DNA of 64,000 nucleotides from Rostratula benghalensis (taxonomy: Eukaryota > Chordata > Aves > Charadriiformes > Rostratulidae): assembly GCA_013399305.1 (NCBI GenBank), contig VXAI01000162.1:189032-253031 (forward strand). The letters run 5' to 3'. Numbering within the stretch: position 1 is the stretch's first letter; every line of letters begins with the position of its first letter. The position numbers and the translations under genes were made by a program. This document shows, piece by piece, positions 37,066-50,529 of this stretch. The notes under the pieces were generated by a model that saw only the letters and a list, made by a program, of their open reading frames with translations, made no database searches and was not told the DNA's origin.

Positions 37066-40000
37066 GAGCTTTTCAGTCTTCATCTCCATCCACCCCAGTG
37101 GATGTCACTCTCACCAGTGAAACTCTAAATACAAATGCACTGAGATCACTGGGTCACTGTTTGTACAGTCTGCATGATCCCCTTGTGTTGCATTCTCTGG
37201 AGTGGCTCAGCTTCAAAAAGAGAGGCAGGGAATGCCTCTTTCGGAGTGCCAGAATGATCCTTCCTCCTATGTTTTTTTTCTGACCACATAGAGCAATGTC
37301 AGATGCTTTAACTTCATGAGTGGCCATGCATTCCTCAAGAAAAAGATTCATCTACCTTAAACTTAAACTTATTAAAGTTAAGTAATAAAGCTGGTTTCTA
37401 TAGGCTCACTTTAATGTGAATGGATGCAGTTAGTTCTGGAAGGTTAGAAATTCAAAATCTCAGGATCATATATCGAATAACACTTTTGATCTAATTTTAC
37501 AAACTAGCTATAAATCAATATTTTGTACTGCATTTTCAGCTGCGTTAATAAATTATTTTAATTCCACACCAGTGAGGCTGCATAATCACAAAAAGGAAGA
37601 TCATGCTAAATATTATTTAAACAAAACATGTATTTCTTACCAGAGCTAAAAATCTGAATTTATCTATCAATGTTAACCATCATTTGATTTTAAATTTGCA
37701 AATACATTTCTTATCTGGGTCACACTGAGAATTTTTATAATTCTCTTTTCATATTTGTTTGTTTTCAAGACAGGTTGAAATACCAGTACAGCTGTCTGAA
37801 AAATCCAGGCCTTGGTTTAGCAGATTCTTGCTTATGCAAACAGCCTGACTGTTTTTAAATTATTTGGGTTATGGGAAAAAAAAAAAAAAAAAAAAGTTAC
37901 ATAGGTAGTGAGTTTAAGATAAGTCGTGGAACTGGCATGATGTGAAGTGAATGCTGACAATCATTAGCAATATTCATTGTTATGGTCGGTATGGAGTAAC
38001 TGGAAAGCAATTACAACATAGAACCAAATTGCCTTACTTAGGCTTTACCTCCATCTTATTCAATATTTAATTGTAGATTAATTATGAAGCATTGCTCTTT
38101 GAAGGGTACACAAAATAAAAACTGTTTAGGTGGTTCAAGTGTAACACTTTTGCTATTAGGAAATCTTAGAAAAGAAAATAAATAGATGAAGAATAATATA
38201 TCATTGTTAAAACATTTAAAAAGCCAATAAAGAAGAACACTATCAGAATGATTGAATCTTTCTATAAATAGTGAAAATGTGTTATGTTCTTTAAGATTTT
38301 TTGCTAAATATGAAGCTAAAGAAAGTTCCAAATAAAACATTAGTAAGTTGAATTACATTTAGACGATTCAGTTCAGCAAACCATCCTCCATACACCTTTA
38401 GCCCTAATTACGTAATATTTCCAAATTAACCAGTTATAATTCTTATGTAGCATGAAGTCCAAAATTCAGACTTAAACAGTGCTTAACTCCTTCAAAATAG
38501 GAAACCTAAAATTCTCATCATTAGACAAAGAACTACGTACAATTAGCCAGTTGTAAATGTAGTTTTTATGTTCACATATAGATGGGTAGACATATATATG
38601 TAGATACAGATCATTGCCAGAAGCTGATATGCTCATTAAGGAAGTGGAATACTTGACTTTTTTTTGCCTTCTTCAGATTGAAGATACAGCAATATTACTA
38701 ACTGCAACATTTTAGATAAATTCTACTTTCTTCCCAGTGTGATTTTGCTACAATATTTATGAAAAAAAAAAGAATAAGAGTTCCACTTCTCATATGAGCT
38801 TCCTTACTGTAAGGCCACTGTTCTTTTTTTGAGCGTTTTCTTTTGAGCCTTTAAAAACTTTAGAAAAATAAAAAGCAAACAGCTCCAAACCAGTCAGTTT
38901 CTTGATCTAACTCAGAATTAAAATACATGGGCTTAATCCAGTCTTTCTTTCTAATTTCATAGTTTTGAAAAAAACCAAAAAACACCCAAACTGAAGAAAC
39001 CTGCAGGCTCAGATAGATCAACTATGAAGATACACCATAGAAGTTACTTTCTTTTATGTTTCACTCTTTTTTTAAGAAAAAAAAAATAAATCACACACAA
39101 ATTATGCAGGAGAACTTCTCCACTATTTCATCCAAACCTGACAGTAGGCGAGAGACAAATGCATATGCATTGACTAGGCAACGAATACGACGATAAAACC
39201 TAAAGGGACAGCCAGGAAGTGTGGAATAGGAACCTATGGAAAGAATAGCTAGTGGCATTGATTAATGTGTCCCAAACCTCTGTAATTACAAGAAATAGTG
39301 GATATCTGCGATGGAGGAGCCATCCTTGTTTCATGGGTATGGTGTGAATTGCCATTCCATCCATGGATACCATTTTACTCTCCCTTTCTGAAAATAGCAT
39401 ACATTTAGCCACCAGAGTATATAGATTTAAAAAATTTAAATGCTGATATGATATTTTAAAAGTAAAGCTAAAATACAGAACTTGTTAATACTTTCCTTGG
39501 TCTATTTTTTGACATTCTTACTGAAGAAAGAAGTCATACTCAGAATTAAACTTGTGGAAGAGGAAGGCATTTAGCCAACAATTCCATCTTGTCAGTTCAG
39601 TTAGAACGAAAACAAACATGATGATGACAAACAGAGTTTAGTATTTTTCTCCTATGTAGTTAATACAAACGTGTCTTTTTAAAATCTGCAATACCTAAAG
39701 CATTCAGATCAACATTAGTGTTAGGCAGGATTACTTAATGCAAATTGAAAATGAAAGACAGAAAGCACAGTCAGAAAGAAGTTAGGGAGTTTGTTCATTA
39801 AGAGTATCAGAAAGAGATTATGGAAGTCAGACCATGTGCAATGGAAAGAAAATTATGACACAATAGATGAGTTGTCCACATTTTCTGAGGGTAACTTTTA
39901 GTTCTTGTACTTATTTCACTACAATATTGTGGACTGCTTTTACTGCCTTTTTTTTTTTCCCTAGTCCTTATTCTTTACAAAGTGATTCAGATATACTGAA

Positions 40001-41011
40001 CAAAATCTTCAGTTGGACTGTCACTCAGAACAGCAGGGAAAATTACCCTAATGCCAACAAAGCAAACCATGGAAAGAGTACTCAGGAGAGAAGTCTTCTA
40101 GTAAGTATCACAGAGCATTCAAGGGAAAAGATGTGATAATCTGTGTCTTTTCCAGCACTCACCTGTCAATTTGAAGTGCTGCATTTATGACACGTCCTAA
40201 GTGGTTAGCAATTATGATGTCAAATCATTTGGTTATCTAAAATGATACAAAAACTAAGTCTTAATTTAAATTGAAAGTCAGTAAAATATTTACGTGAGCA
40301 AAATGTACCCTGAGTTTGTGTAATGATAATGTAATCAGTAGTTAATCTATGCCTTCTCCCACCTCAGGATTCTGCTCCTGATGAAGGATATTAGCTTTGT
40401 ACTTGCATGATTGCATAGGGAGTTCCCCTCAGAAGGCATATTATCATCTGGGCATGTCAGTGAACAAAGAGAAAATCCAGGAACATTTCAAACTAGAAAG
40501 GGGATTTTGTTTATGGCTATGCAGAGAAGTATATTTCTTTGAAAATCCATATCCTGCATATTCAGACAATGAATGTTTGAGGTCAACAAAAGCCCACCCA
40601 GGATGTCCTGATGTAGATATTCATGGCAGAAAATAGTGAACTAAAAACTACCAGAAAGGCAGAGGCATATCACTGATATTATCACTTTAAGTAGAAGCAG
40701 AATAAAAACAAGAACAAAATGACAACTTCTTTACTTGGAAAAGGAAAGATAAAGGAACATTTTCAGTGGAAGACAGCATTCTCATGGGGACAGATTCTTA
40801 TGTTGGCATAAAATAGTGCAATAGATAATGTTTGTAATGGATGCGGGAAAGGAAAACACATTTTTGAGGAGTTTGTAGGAAAGAGTGATAGTGATTTAAA
40901 CGGATTTACAAATATACCGCCAGCCATCATTTCAGTACTGATTTCTACATAAGACAAAAGATGAATCTGACATATTAAAAAACATGGGACAAGAAAATTT
41001 TATATGAGGGT
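37066..41011. other. Unique AT-rich DNA, one exon-like block
   Basis: Contains an A19 tract at about 37876-37894 and the exon-like block at 39965-40100 described separately. No recognisable gene or other repeat. Confidence 0.5.
39965..40100 (+). other. Exon-like block with strong splice signals, unidentified
   Basis: The block is preceded by a T-rich tract of 13 T and then CCCTAG (AG at 39963-39964), a strong acceptor. It is followed by GTAAGTATC at 40101, a strong donor. One frame is open throughout: a first base, then 45 codons, including SDSDILNKIFSWTVTQNSR and KANHGKSTQERSLL, ending on a codon boundary. I do not recognise the peptide. It could be a coding exon of a gene with very long introns, a noncoding-RNA exon, or chance. 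There is no transcript evidence here. Confidence 0.2.
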
Positions 41012-41065
41012 TTGTTGTGGTTTAAGTTGGGACATAGTTAACTTTCTTGCTAGCAGCTGGTATAA
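41012..41065 (+). mobile_element. Short LTR remnant of the ERVL-like family
   Basis: 'gggacatagttaactttctt' followed by 'agcagctggtat' matches the 5' start of the same LTR family seen at 9884-10408, here in sense orientation. Only about 50 bp can be recognised before the sequence diverges, so this is a weak call. Confidence 0.45.
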
Positions 41066-43989
41066 TAAAATCCCTCAAAAAATGTGTAATGAGCTTTTTG
41101 CTACGTAAGGGTTTTTGGTCAAACTTGATCCTAAGCCTCAGTGATGCAAATAAAGACAATATAAAATAAGCTTTCTAAATTGTCAATTAGTGAGATGATG
41201 TTGTAGCACAGAATGTTCAGTTCCAATGGGCTAGGCAACAGAAACTGGCATTTCTTTTTATTTGAGGTTAGGTAATATGAGAATGAAGTATAAGTTGCAA
41301 CAAAAGCAAATTTCAGTCAAACATTTTTTTAATCCACACTACGACAAATTTTTGAGAAATGACAGATATCATCTTTGTTATAAAAATTATGAGTCAAACT
41401 CCACAGATGTGGCTAAAAAAAAAAGTAGGCAAGGGAGAATCAGTGTTTAGTACTCATATCTTGAATTATTTCTGAACTAGTTTGTCACTGGTTTAACCAA
41501 GGTATTTAACAACAGCATTCTGTTGTCCTATGTTACTTGATGCACCTTACCACGTTCTGCATAGCATCCAGTTGCTAGTCCAGATAGCACAGGTTTTCTT
41601 TAAGTCCTGTATATGTTATCTGCTAGCCCTCTTCAAATATCTTTGATAAGCTACTGTGTACCAATGGCATTAGATGCTGTTCAAGCAAGTGAATAAATCC
41701 CTGAATTTTTCTGTACCAATTAATGACAGAAAAAGTCGGGAAACCAAGAGTATTACAGCTGACATGAACAATCATTATCAAAATAAAAGAATATTAAGTG
41801 CTTCAGAAAGTAGAAAACTGACCTTTTCACAAAAGTTAAGTATCATGGCAGAAGAATCTCTATGACAGTGTAGAGTGCTACTGTAAATCTTAATTTTAAT
41901 TACCTGACTGATTTACACTTCCCGTTTATTTACCTCTTTTCAACAGCCAACTCATCTTTCATCTTCTGTGTGCAATCACAAGCAGTGTGAAATGTTATTA
42001 AAATGCTTAGACATAATTGATAAAGAGGTAATTTCCCAGCATGCTTAAACGACTTTCAGCAGAACAGGTTTTTTTAAGTTATTTTTAAGATCCTGCCCTA
42101 AAGGTTTTCTAAAGCCTGGTTTCCAAACTCAATATAGCTGTGGTTTCTTACAGAAGACACTGCCTAATTCTGTGGATTAATATAAGAGCATCATGTAGCA
42201 AAAAAAAAATGTCACTACAGAGGCAATGAATGCCATGCAAAAGAAATGTCTGGGGGAGAATAAAAAAAAAGAATGAACTGACATGCTTGCAAGAAAGAAA
42301 TACAGAAAAGAAAATAGTTACATAATTATAGTATTTGCATTATACCTATTCATTTGCAACTAAAAAAAAAAAAGTAGGGTAACTACGATAACTTAATAGT
42401 GATTCCAGAAGTGTAGCTTTCTGAGTAGATGTTAATTTTCAGTCAAATGTGGTCCATAGTCTTTCCTGATTGGCTAGGGATGAAGAAAACATTTTTTCTT
42501 ATTTTATTTCAGCTAGTTAAACCAATTTTTCCACAATATTCATTAAACTAAGGTTGAGTTGTCGTCCAATGTGATTCCGATTTTATGGAGCCATAAAGTG
42601 GACATAGAAATAAAGGCTTTAAACTGTATGTCTTGTTCTGGGAAATATTTTAATTTAAGGGAAAATAAGGTCCTATTCCAAACAGCCAAATTTCTAATTA
42701 CTAAGGGCTTGAGCAAAAGGCTGTTGTATTATCAGCAGAATTTTATTAAAAGGGAATCTACAGTCTTCAGCAGCAAAGGTACCTTATCTGAACTCTGCCT
42801 TCCGCACCTAATCAAAGCAGGTTTATAGGAAATTGTGCATGTCTAAGGGACTAAGTGTTTTGTTGAAAAGACCATATTGCAAAGGAATGACATCTACATC
42901 TTCAAGGACAGAACGTTACTAGATTTATAAGCTGCTAAGTATCATAAAAGAAATTGCTGGTTGGAGCTATATACTGTCTGCCATGTGATGTTACACTAGA
43001 TATAAAATAACAGGATCTGGAATATCTATGATAAGATTAAAGGATAATACTAGTCCTCTCCTTTTCAACTAAGGAATAATTCAGTTCCTAGTTGAGTAAA
43101 TGAGGAGACTGAAGAGCTAGTCATTTATGCTCTGAAGTTACTGCAAAGAAAAATAGTTCATGACTCCCTCTTCAACTGTTATTTTACAAATGACCATCAA
43201 AAGTTGGTTTGCTAATTTATATCTGTAACTACTCTTGAGTTTTAACTGTGTATTTAGAATTTGCTTTTTAATTATTTTTACTTAAAGAAATTAATTTGTT
43301 AAACCTTGAAACATTCATTTTAGCAGAATTTTTGTTTTGTTTGTCACTTGAAGAGGTGGAACTTCAGTCTCTATTCTCTATAGAAGTCCAGTTATAAAGG
43401 GATCAGACTCTCCATCTGTGCTTCAGCTCTCAAAGCCAATACTGTGCTCACATTTTTTTCTGAAAGTCAGTTTTCTTGAAATGAGTTGTGCTAGCAGTGT
43501 GATGGTTCCCTAGGTGATGGCTTACTTCATATATTGAGGCATAAAACAAGACTTGTCCTTTGTTTCTGTACATATTTTCCTAAATGTATAGTTTCTAGCA
43601 TGTGTTCTATGTTTACAGCTGTAGAGACAGTACATGATCCATTAATAACACAGATAACAGAGAGCTTTGTTGAAAACAGCTTCTACATTTTACTGAGAAA
43701 ATCATCTCCTTGACTTCTACTGCCAGTGTCTCCAATTCTGGAAATGATTCAACCACAGAAAAGTACTCTGAAGTCCTAAAGCACTCAGTGGTAAAACAAT
43801 AATTAACTTCAGTGAATCTAGGAATTTACCTTTTATTTATCCTTTTGCCTCTAATTAATATCTATCCACAATCAGATCCCTGTTTAGAAGAAGTAATCAC
43901 ATATGGAATCAACTAGAAAATTAGATGTATATTTACAATAATGCATTTTTACACTCGGCTAGCAATCAAAGCAACTATCCTCTGGTATG

Positions 43990-44640
43990 TTTGAGTGGCT
44001 GACTAGCCACTAGGTATCAGCCTATTGCCAGCAGAGACAGGACTCACAGGAGAATTTGCACTGTTTCCAGTCAAGGCCAGCACTTCATTTTCCCTGGCAC
44101 ACTCCCAGATTTGAGCCATAAAAAAGCAGCAGTTACCACCAACAAGCAACAGAAAATCAAGGAGACAACAACCACCCTGAAATGGCAGGTGAGTTAGGAG
44201 CTGAACCCAGTATTTCATAAATTACCTAAATGTCAAATGATTGAGAGGGACTGGCACAAGAGAGATACAGCACCATGATGGGGTTTATAGGACCATCTCA
44301 CTGACTCGTCTTCAGATGTCACTGCTGGTTTTAGAAGATGTACCAGGAGAACTGAGCAGCACCAGAAAATGTGCTCATACTCAGGCGTTAATTCAGTGTT
44401 AAGATTAACTGGTATGAATTTGTCTTGGAGTAGTAGCCTGCTCTCACACAATTCTCAGTTCGAGGGGCATAGTTCAAGTAATAGTTTGTACAAGGGACTG
44501 TTGCTAATAGGCAGCCTAAGGATAACCATCCTGGTTGGGGGTTGGAGGGCATGGGAAAGAACCTGTGATGGGAGCTGTGCATCCTGTTTGGCCCTAGAAA
44601 CAGCAAAATGTTCCCTGCCAGTTTACTTATCAGTACAGAC
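43990..44640. other. GC-richer unclassified segment
   Basis: Less AT-rich than its surroundings for about 650 bp. One plus-strand frame is open from about 43999 to 44193. The block contains a donor-like GGCAGGTGAGTT at about 44184. It may be an old repeat, a noncoding exon or unique DNA; I cannot tell which. Confidence 0.25.
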
Positions 44641-45246
44641 ATAGCCTGGAATTAGTTTTAAGTCTCGATGCTCCAGTTTTAAGATAATACTACTGAAGTC
44701 ATTTTTGTCTTTGGCATCTACTGCTAAACAAGACTTTTAATTACTATGATCGTTCAGCCCAACTAATATTCTATTACACAAGTTCTCACCTTTTTACTAT
44801 ATTAAGGTCTTGTTCTCATTTTCAAGACCTTTCCCAGGTCAGCTCCCCACTACTTAATCAATTTTCATCTCTTGTCACATTACCATAAATGTACTCCCTC
44901 TGTTCTGCAGATGATGCCAGCCTTAGTTGTTTGCTTGCCTTACTCCTGCCCAAAATATCTCTGTGCTTCCCACTGAGACAGTGTACTGGAGATGGCTGAT
45001 TAATTTACTACATTTCTACCTTCAGTTGTCATTGAAGGCCCACTGTTACACAACTTTTACATTGTTAGTCAATATATAACTTAGAAATGGACAGTTTGAG
45101 AAAATTAAAGTTTATTATGCAATCACTAAATTAAAAAAACAAATAAGTAAAGATGTATGTGTTTTGGTTTTTTTCCTTTATAAGTTCTTAGTTGCTTTTT
45201 CTACTTTATAAAAATATTGAGACAGGTACCATACCTATCTCTTCAT

Positions 45247-45264
45247 GTTTATAAGCTTATAAAC
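45247..45264. repeat. Perfect 18-bp palindrome
   Basis: GTTTATAAGCTTATAAAC is its own reverse complement, centred on AAGCTT. Confidence 0.95.
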
Positions 45265-48200
45265 TTATAGGCTCCAAGCAGAGTGGTATAAGAAAACCAA
45301 TCATAAATTATAGCGTAATTACTGGTGCATCTAACCTAGTAGCATACTGTCACACTGATATGATTCAGTTCTAGACATAGTATATATTTTGGTTGTGTGG
45401 TTGCTTGTGAAACATGTATAACTACAAATCAAAACCTGCAAATATGGTGGGTTTAGATTTATGTCAGTCTTGTCTAACAAGAGCTTGGGCATGTTTATAA
45501 AAGCCCCATAATCACTAATGCCTTTTGCCAGTTGAGAATAGCAACAGATGTAATTTTTGTCAGAATTTTTAAACCACTTGCGAATGCTTTGTTTTTATAT
45601 TGCAGAAAATGCTATTACAATTTATACCTGCAGTCTTCTTGGTACTGCTCTGTCTTCAATGTCCCTGTTGTATTTCTCTAATAGGTCATCTTCTATACAA
45701 CTGGGTTTTTTCACTCTCAATTGTAATGAATCTCTAAGTCCAAGACCTGTATTTCTGTTTCTTCTAACATTTTGTTCTCCAACCCTCTGCTTTCTCATCT
45801 ATGTCACTGTTCTACTGTGAAGCTTCTCTGAGATTAAGAAAGAAACAGAGGGTTTCATTTCTGGAGCTAAATATTTTCCCACAGCTTTCTTAGTAATCTA
45901 ATAGCTCCTTGATTATACTTATCCACATATCGTTCATAATTTGATCACAAGTACCACAAGTCCAGTAGTCACTCTGAACAAAAGTACATACAAGCTGCAG
46001 GTGTCACGGAATGTATAGATTTCTAAAGCATTATTGTTGGTCTCAAAGCACTATTACAATGGTACAAGGGTAACCTTGGAATAAATAGGCAGTCATTGCA
46101 TTGGTATATGTATCCTGCTGTATCAGTTCTCCTTTCTTAAACTTATCAATTTAAAATGGCATGATTCTGAAGCAAAGCTGACAGCAAGGAGGAATATCCA
46201 AGGATAGCACAACTGTCATGGGATGTTTATCTCAGGGTAACTGAATCCAACTCCTTTTGCCCTTTGGACAGGTGAGGATTCTTTCTAAGATTAAGACACT
46301 TATATCTAATTAGCTAGGGCCCAAGATCAGGTCCTTGAAAAAAAAATAAAATAGAAAAACCCCATCTGTTTCTACTCTCACATGAGAAATATGAGATCTA
46401 CTAGAACCTTTCTGTCCCCAGCATCTAAAGCTATGAGAAAAAATGGACTCATAGTAATATTCCATAATTAGTACTACTGCCAAACATTAGGCAACCTCCT
46501 ACACCTCCTACTGTATGACTACTGTGGTTAATAATTTTTCTAGTGTAGTTGTATGGATCAAGAATGTGTTTCTTGAGGGAAAACAAAAAAAAAAAACAAT
46601 TCCGTTTGTTAACAAGCATGGCTCTAATATTTTAAAGGCTAGAGGAAGGTTAGAGGCTATTTAGAGGCTATTTGCTTAACTGCTACTTGGAAGATCCCAG
46701 TTTTAGGTCAAAGAAATTTCAGTCAATATGTAAATATATTAAAAGCTCAGGTACCCATATATATTTAATATAGCACAACAGCAATAATTCTTGCATGCAT
46801 ATTTGCCATTGTTGTGCATACCTAGATGCTCTAGCCTTCTTAGTCAAAGCAGTAAGTGTAAAAAGGAAGTAATGTGCTCTTAATTTATCCAGTGGCTGAT
46901 TCCTTAAAGATCTCATACAGAATATGGATGAAGTAGGTTAATTTTACTCTTGGTGAAGGGGCTTAAACCTGCTGTCATCACTGAAAATACATTAAAAAAG
47001 AGGGTACTACGGGATGACAGAGATGAGAAGATTCTTCATCTACTGCAGCTAAACAGAAGTCTTTTTATTCTGTCTTGGTGCAATAATTCTATACCCTACA
47101 CAACTGTACCTAGGAGAAAGGAGACTTTGAGTTACAGGTTCTATTTCAATTATTTAAAAAACAAAAATATTTATAAAGATTTGTTAAGGAAGCACAAGCT
47201 GGAAAGTTCCTTGAACACAAGACCATAGAGGGACACTAGATGCCTCAGCTCATAAATGTAGTTAAATTGAAAACTACTGTTGCCTTCTAGTCCAGCAATC
47301 CTGTATTGCCATTGCTAGGAACAGGTCACTGAGTTTGCATGTCATTGAAATAGAGGCTTGTCAGACTTTTCTGAACCCATCCTGAATGCTTGCAGCTTTA
47401 TTTTTATTTGCTTTAGCTATAACAACAATTTTTCAATTACTTTTTTTAACAAAAAAAATCAATTTTATTTTCTAATAAAATAATTCTATTTTCTGGTCTG
47501 ATAGTGGAAGCCCTGAGAACTAGGAACACAGCATATGGAGGAAGGAGCGCTGGCACAAAGATAGTAGGAGACAGGGCTTAGGCTGGCAATGAAGGCCCCA
47601 GGCCCGTAAGAAACACGCTCATGGTTGGTTAAAGAAATGCAGGAAACATAGACCTGGATATGAACAACTAGTTTTAGGAATGACAGAACAATAAACATAT
47701 GTAAAACTGACATATGTAAAACACACCACATCATACAGTAAATTTAGGTGTATCTTGCAGACTAAAAGCAGGGTTTAAAAATATGTTATTAAATATATAG
47801 AAACAAACCTAGAAGGTAGGAAAGGAAACAGCTAACTTCATCATTATGCTTCTTTCCAGCAAAGGATATGAAATGTTGGTGACTCCCTCTATTCCCCATA
47901 TACATGACAAACTGAAGCCATTGACCTTAAGCACCCGAGGGGCAGTAGAAGAGTGAAGATAGCAGTAACAGAAGGGGTGGATATGAGGAGCCATCTGTAT
48001 GATACTGTCCTGTCTCTGTACACTGCATTTGGGAAAAGAAAAAAAAAAAAAGCAAACAACTGTCCATGTTTGCTGTTCTTTCAATAAAAAGTGCAGACAA
48101 TTGTAGCAGCTGAAGTAACCTGCCAGAAGTACTTTGAAGTCAGGGGATACTCATTCCATATTCAGTGTTAAGTACATTGCTGATTTTTCAATTTTAACTG

Positions 48201-48289
48201 TTCTTTTTACATGAGCAAATATTGGAAAGATATATTCAGATAGACAACATAACTAACAAAGGAAATATATGGCATTTAAAAGCAAAAAA

Positions 48290-48313
48290 TAAAACAAAAC
48301 AAAACAAAACAAA
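48290..48313. repeat. (AAAAC)n microsatellite
   Basis: Four to five copies of AAAAC in a row. Confidence 0.9.
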
Positions 48314-49330
48314 TCCTTTTTCTTATATACTACTTATACAGTATTGTTTCTCTTGAAACTAGATCGATTGCATACACACCAAAGTTTACAGCTTCTATTT
48401 AAAGCAAATTAATAAACAATTTATCTTTGCCATGTACAGAAAGCAGTTCTGAACATTTTTAGAAATTATCTGTTCAGAGTAATAAAGAAATCACTAGAAA
48501 AAGCAAAGATTTTTATGACATGGAACAATTTATACTATTTTTAAATAGTATTTATCATTCTTGCCTGAAGAACATATTTCATTAAAAAAAAACACACATT
48601 CAGAATTTCATATACTTACAGTGTAGAATTTAATTAAACGACTCTCATATAGCTCCCTGTATTTGTGTGAGAATTGGCTAGTCTATGATTTTTCTTTAAA
48701 GGAACATATTCTGAAGGAACTTTTTTTTACTCCCAACAAACAAATATAGATTTTGAGACATTAGGAAAGTAACTACAAAAAGCGTGCAAATAAATTATTT
48801 CAGTCATCCAGTGTTCCATGATAACATTTCAGTTAATACCAAAAAATATGGAATGCTGCAAAGTGTTAAACCTCACAGAAAATAAAAGCACAAGCTGGTA
48901 CTTACTTCCAGCAGAGTTTGATACCTTAATCATACTGAATAGTATTTTTTTTTTGAGGATAACATCACTGGAATAAAAATAACTATTTTTTTGTGCTAAT
49001 TGCTGCTCAGCATGTCTAAACCTTCAACAATTTGGCCTCACATATTTATTCAGAAGTCAAAGAATATGTCAATTATAGAAATATTTAACTAAATGTACGA
49101 GATTAGTAACAAAATATTTGGCAGTTTCTGAGGAGCAAGGATGACAATTTTTTCCACATCACCCTAGAGTAGTTTTGTAGAAATCCTGTGAGTTTCAATG
49201 TGTTTGACTCATCTAGAGTGTTCTGTCCTTGAGTGCTCCAGTTTCCATCCTCCCCAGCTCCATCCATAATATCTATGGCATAAAAATCCTTGCTTTTTCT
49301 AGTGATTGCTCTACCTGGGTACAACTTGTA

Positions 49331-50080
49331 CAGGCAGGTCTGCTACCTCTCCCTGTCCTGGGTCTAGGCGCTTTCTGCAGGCTAGCTGGAGAATGGGTTG
49401 AGAATAGCCCTGAGGAGATGGACCTGGGAGTAGTGGTTGACAGGAAGCTCACCATGAGACAGCATGTATGCTTTCAGCCCAGAAAGTCAACAGCATCCTA
49501 GGCTGCATCAAAAGTATGGCCAACAGGTTGAGAGAAGTTATTCTCCCATTCTATTGTGCTCTTGTGAGACACCATCAGCAGTACTGCATCCAGATCTGGA
49601 GCCCCCATCATAAGAAGGACATGGACTTGTTGGAGAGAGTCCAGAGGAAGGCTATGAAGATGATAAGAGGGCTGGAGAACCTCACCTCTGATGACAAGCT
49701 GGGAGCATGGAGTTGTTCAGCCTGGAGAAGAGAAGGTTCCAGGGACAACCTATAGCAGCCTCCCAATATGTGGAGGAAGTACTACAGGAAAGATGGGGAG
49801 GAACTCTTTATTAGCGAGTGTAGAATTAGAGCAAGGGGTAATGGTTTTAAACCAAAAGGGAAATTTAAATTAAAGATTTGAAAGAATTTTTTTATTGTGA
49901 GAGTGGTGAGGCACTGGAACAGGTTGCCCAGAGAGGTTGTAGATGTCCCATCCCTGAAAATTTCAACGCCAGGTTGGATGGAGCTTTGAGCAAGCTCATC
50001 TAGTAGGTCATGTCCTTTCCCATGGCAGAACAGTTGGAACTAAATTATATTTAAAGTAAGTCCAGCTGAATCTAATTCTT
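49331..50080 (+). mobile_element. CR1 LINE, 5'-truncated, late RT region to 3' UTR
   Basis: This is the longest 3'-side CR1 copy in the window. It begins in the late ORF2 region: the frame ending at 49501 has SPEEMDLGVVVDRKLTM, matching the CR1 'AEKDLGVLVDEKL' segment. The frame at 49468-49755 follows with RLREVILPFYCALVRHHQQY and ERVQRKAMKMIRGLENL. A further piece at 49691-49873 is in another frame. At least two frameshifts separate them. The 3' UTR is recognisable to 'cccatggcaga.cagttggaac', but the terminal octamer repeats are worn away, so the right edge is approximate. The copy is inactive. Confidence 0.93.
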
Positions 50081-50380
50081 GTTCTCCACAGGGATCACAA
50101 AAATTTAATAATAGGTTACATTAATTTCCATATTCAGTAGAGTACCATTTGAAATCTGGAACAGAAACCCATCTCTGACCGAAGACAACACATGACAATG
50201 TCCATAAAAAAATTAATTTATCTTCTACTGCACATAGTACAGAGAAGAACAACATGTCTGAGGTCTGATAAAATCAGTGTTGGATGAAAATGAAATCATG
50301 TATGCAAGATCCATTTTCGTAAGTGCCTTTTTGAATTAAAAAATATTACCTCTTCTTCTATGTTCTAATGTAACATGCAG

Positions 50381-50529
50381 AACCAGATGTCTCACTGGAA
50401 CAATCTTAGAGCCCACAAGGCCACTGAAACCACCGTGAAGCAAACTGTTGCCAGATTGCCTTCACAGCTTCATGATTACACTAGTGCTGTACTGTTTACG
50501 CAACATGATGGTCTGCTCCAACATATCAG
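50381..50529 (+). other. Exon-like block with open frame, unidentified
   Basis: An acceptor-like ATGCAG lies before 50381 with a modest pyrimidine tract, and CAG followed by GTGAGAG forms a donor at 50530. Frame 1 is open across all 149 bp, giving 49 codons plus two bases, including NQMSHWNNLRAHKATETTVK and VARLPSQLHDYTSAVLF. It is GC-richer than its flanks. It starts in phase 0, matching the end of the 39965-40100 block. I do not recognise the peptide; chance is a real alternative. Confidence 0.2.

Larger units (their letters stand above)
41066..49330. other. Mostly unique AT-rich DNA, no gene recognised
   Basis: Local GC-richer segments occur at about 43990-44640 and 47500-47640 and could not be assigned to any family. 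Small features are an 18-bp palindrome at 45247-45264, an (AAAAC)n run at 48290-48313 and several A runs. Open frames, up to 92 codons, show no recognisable motif. Confidence 0.5.
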
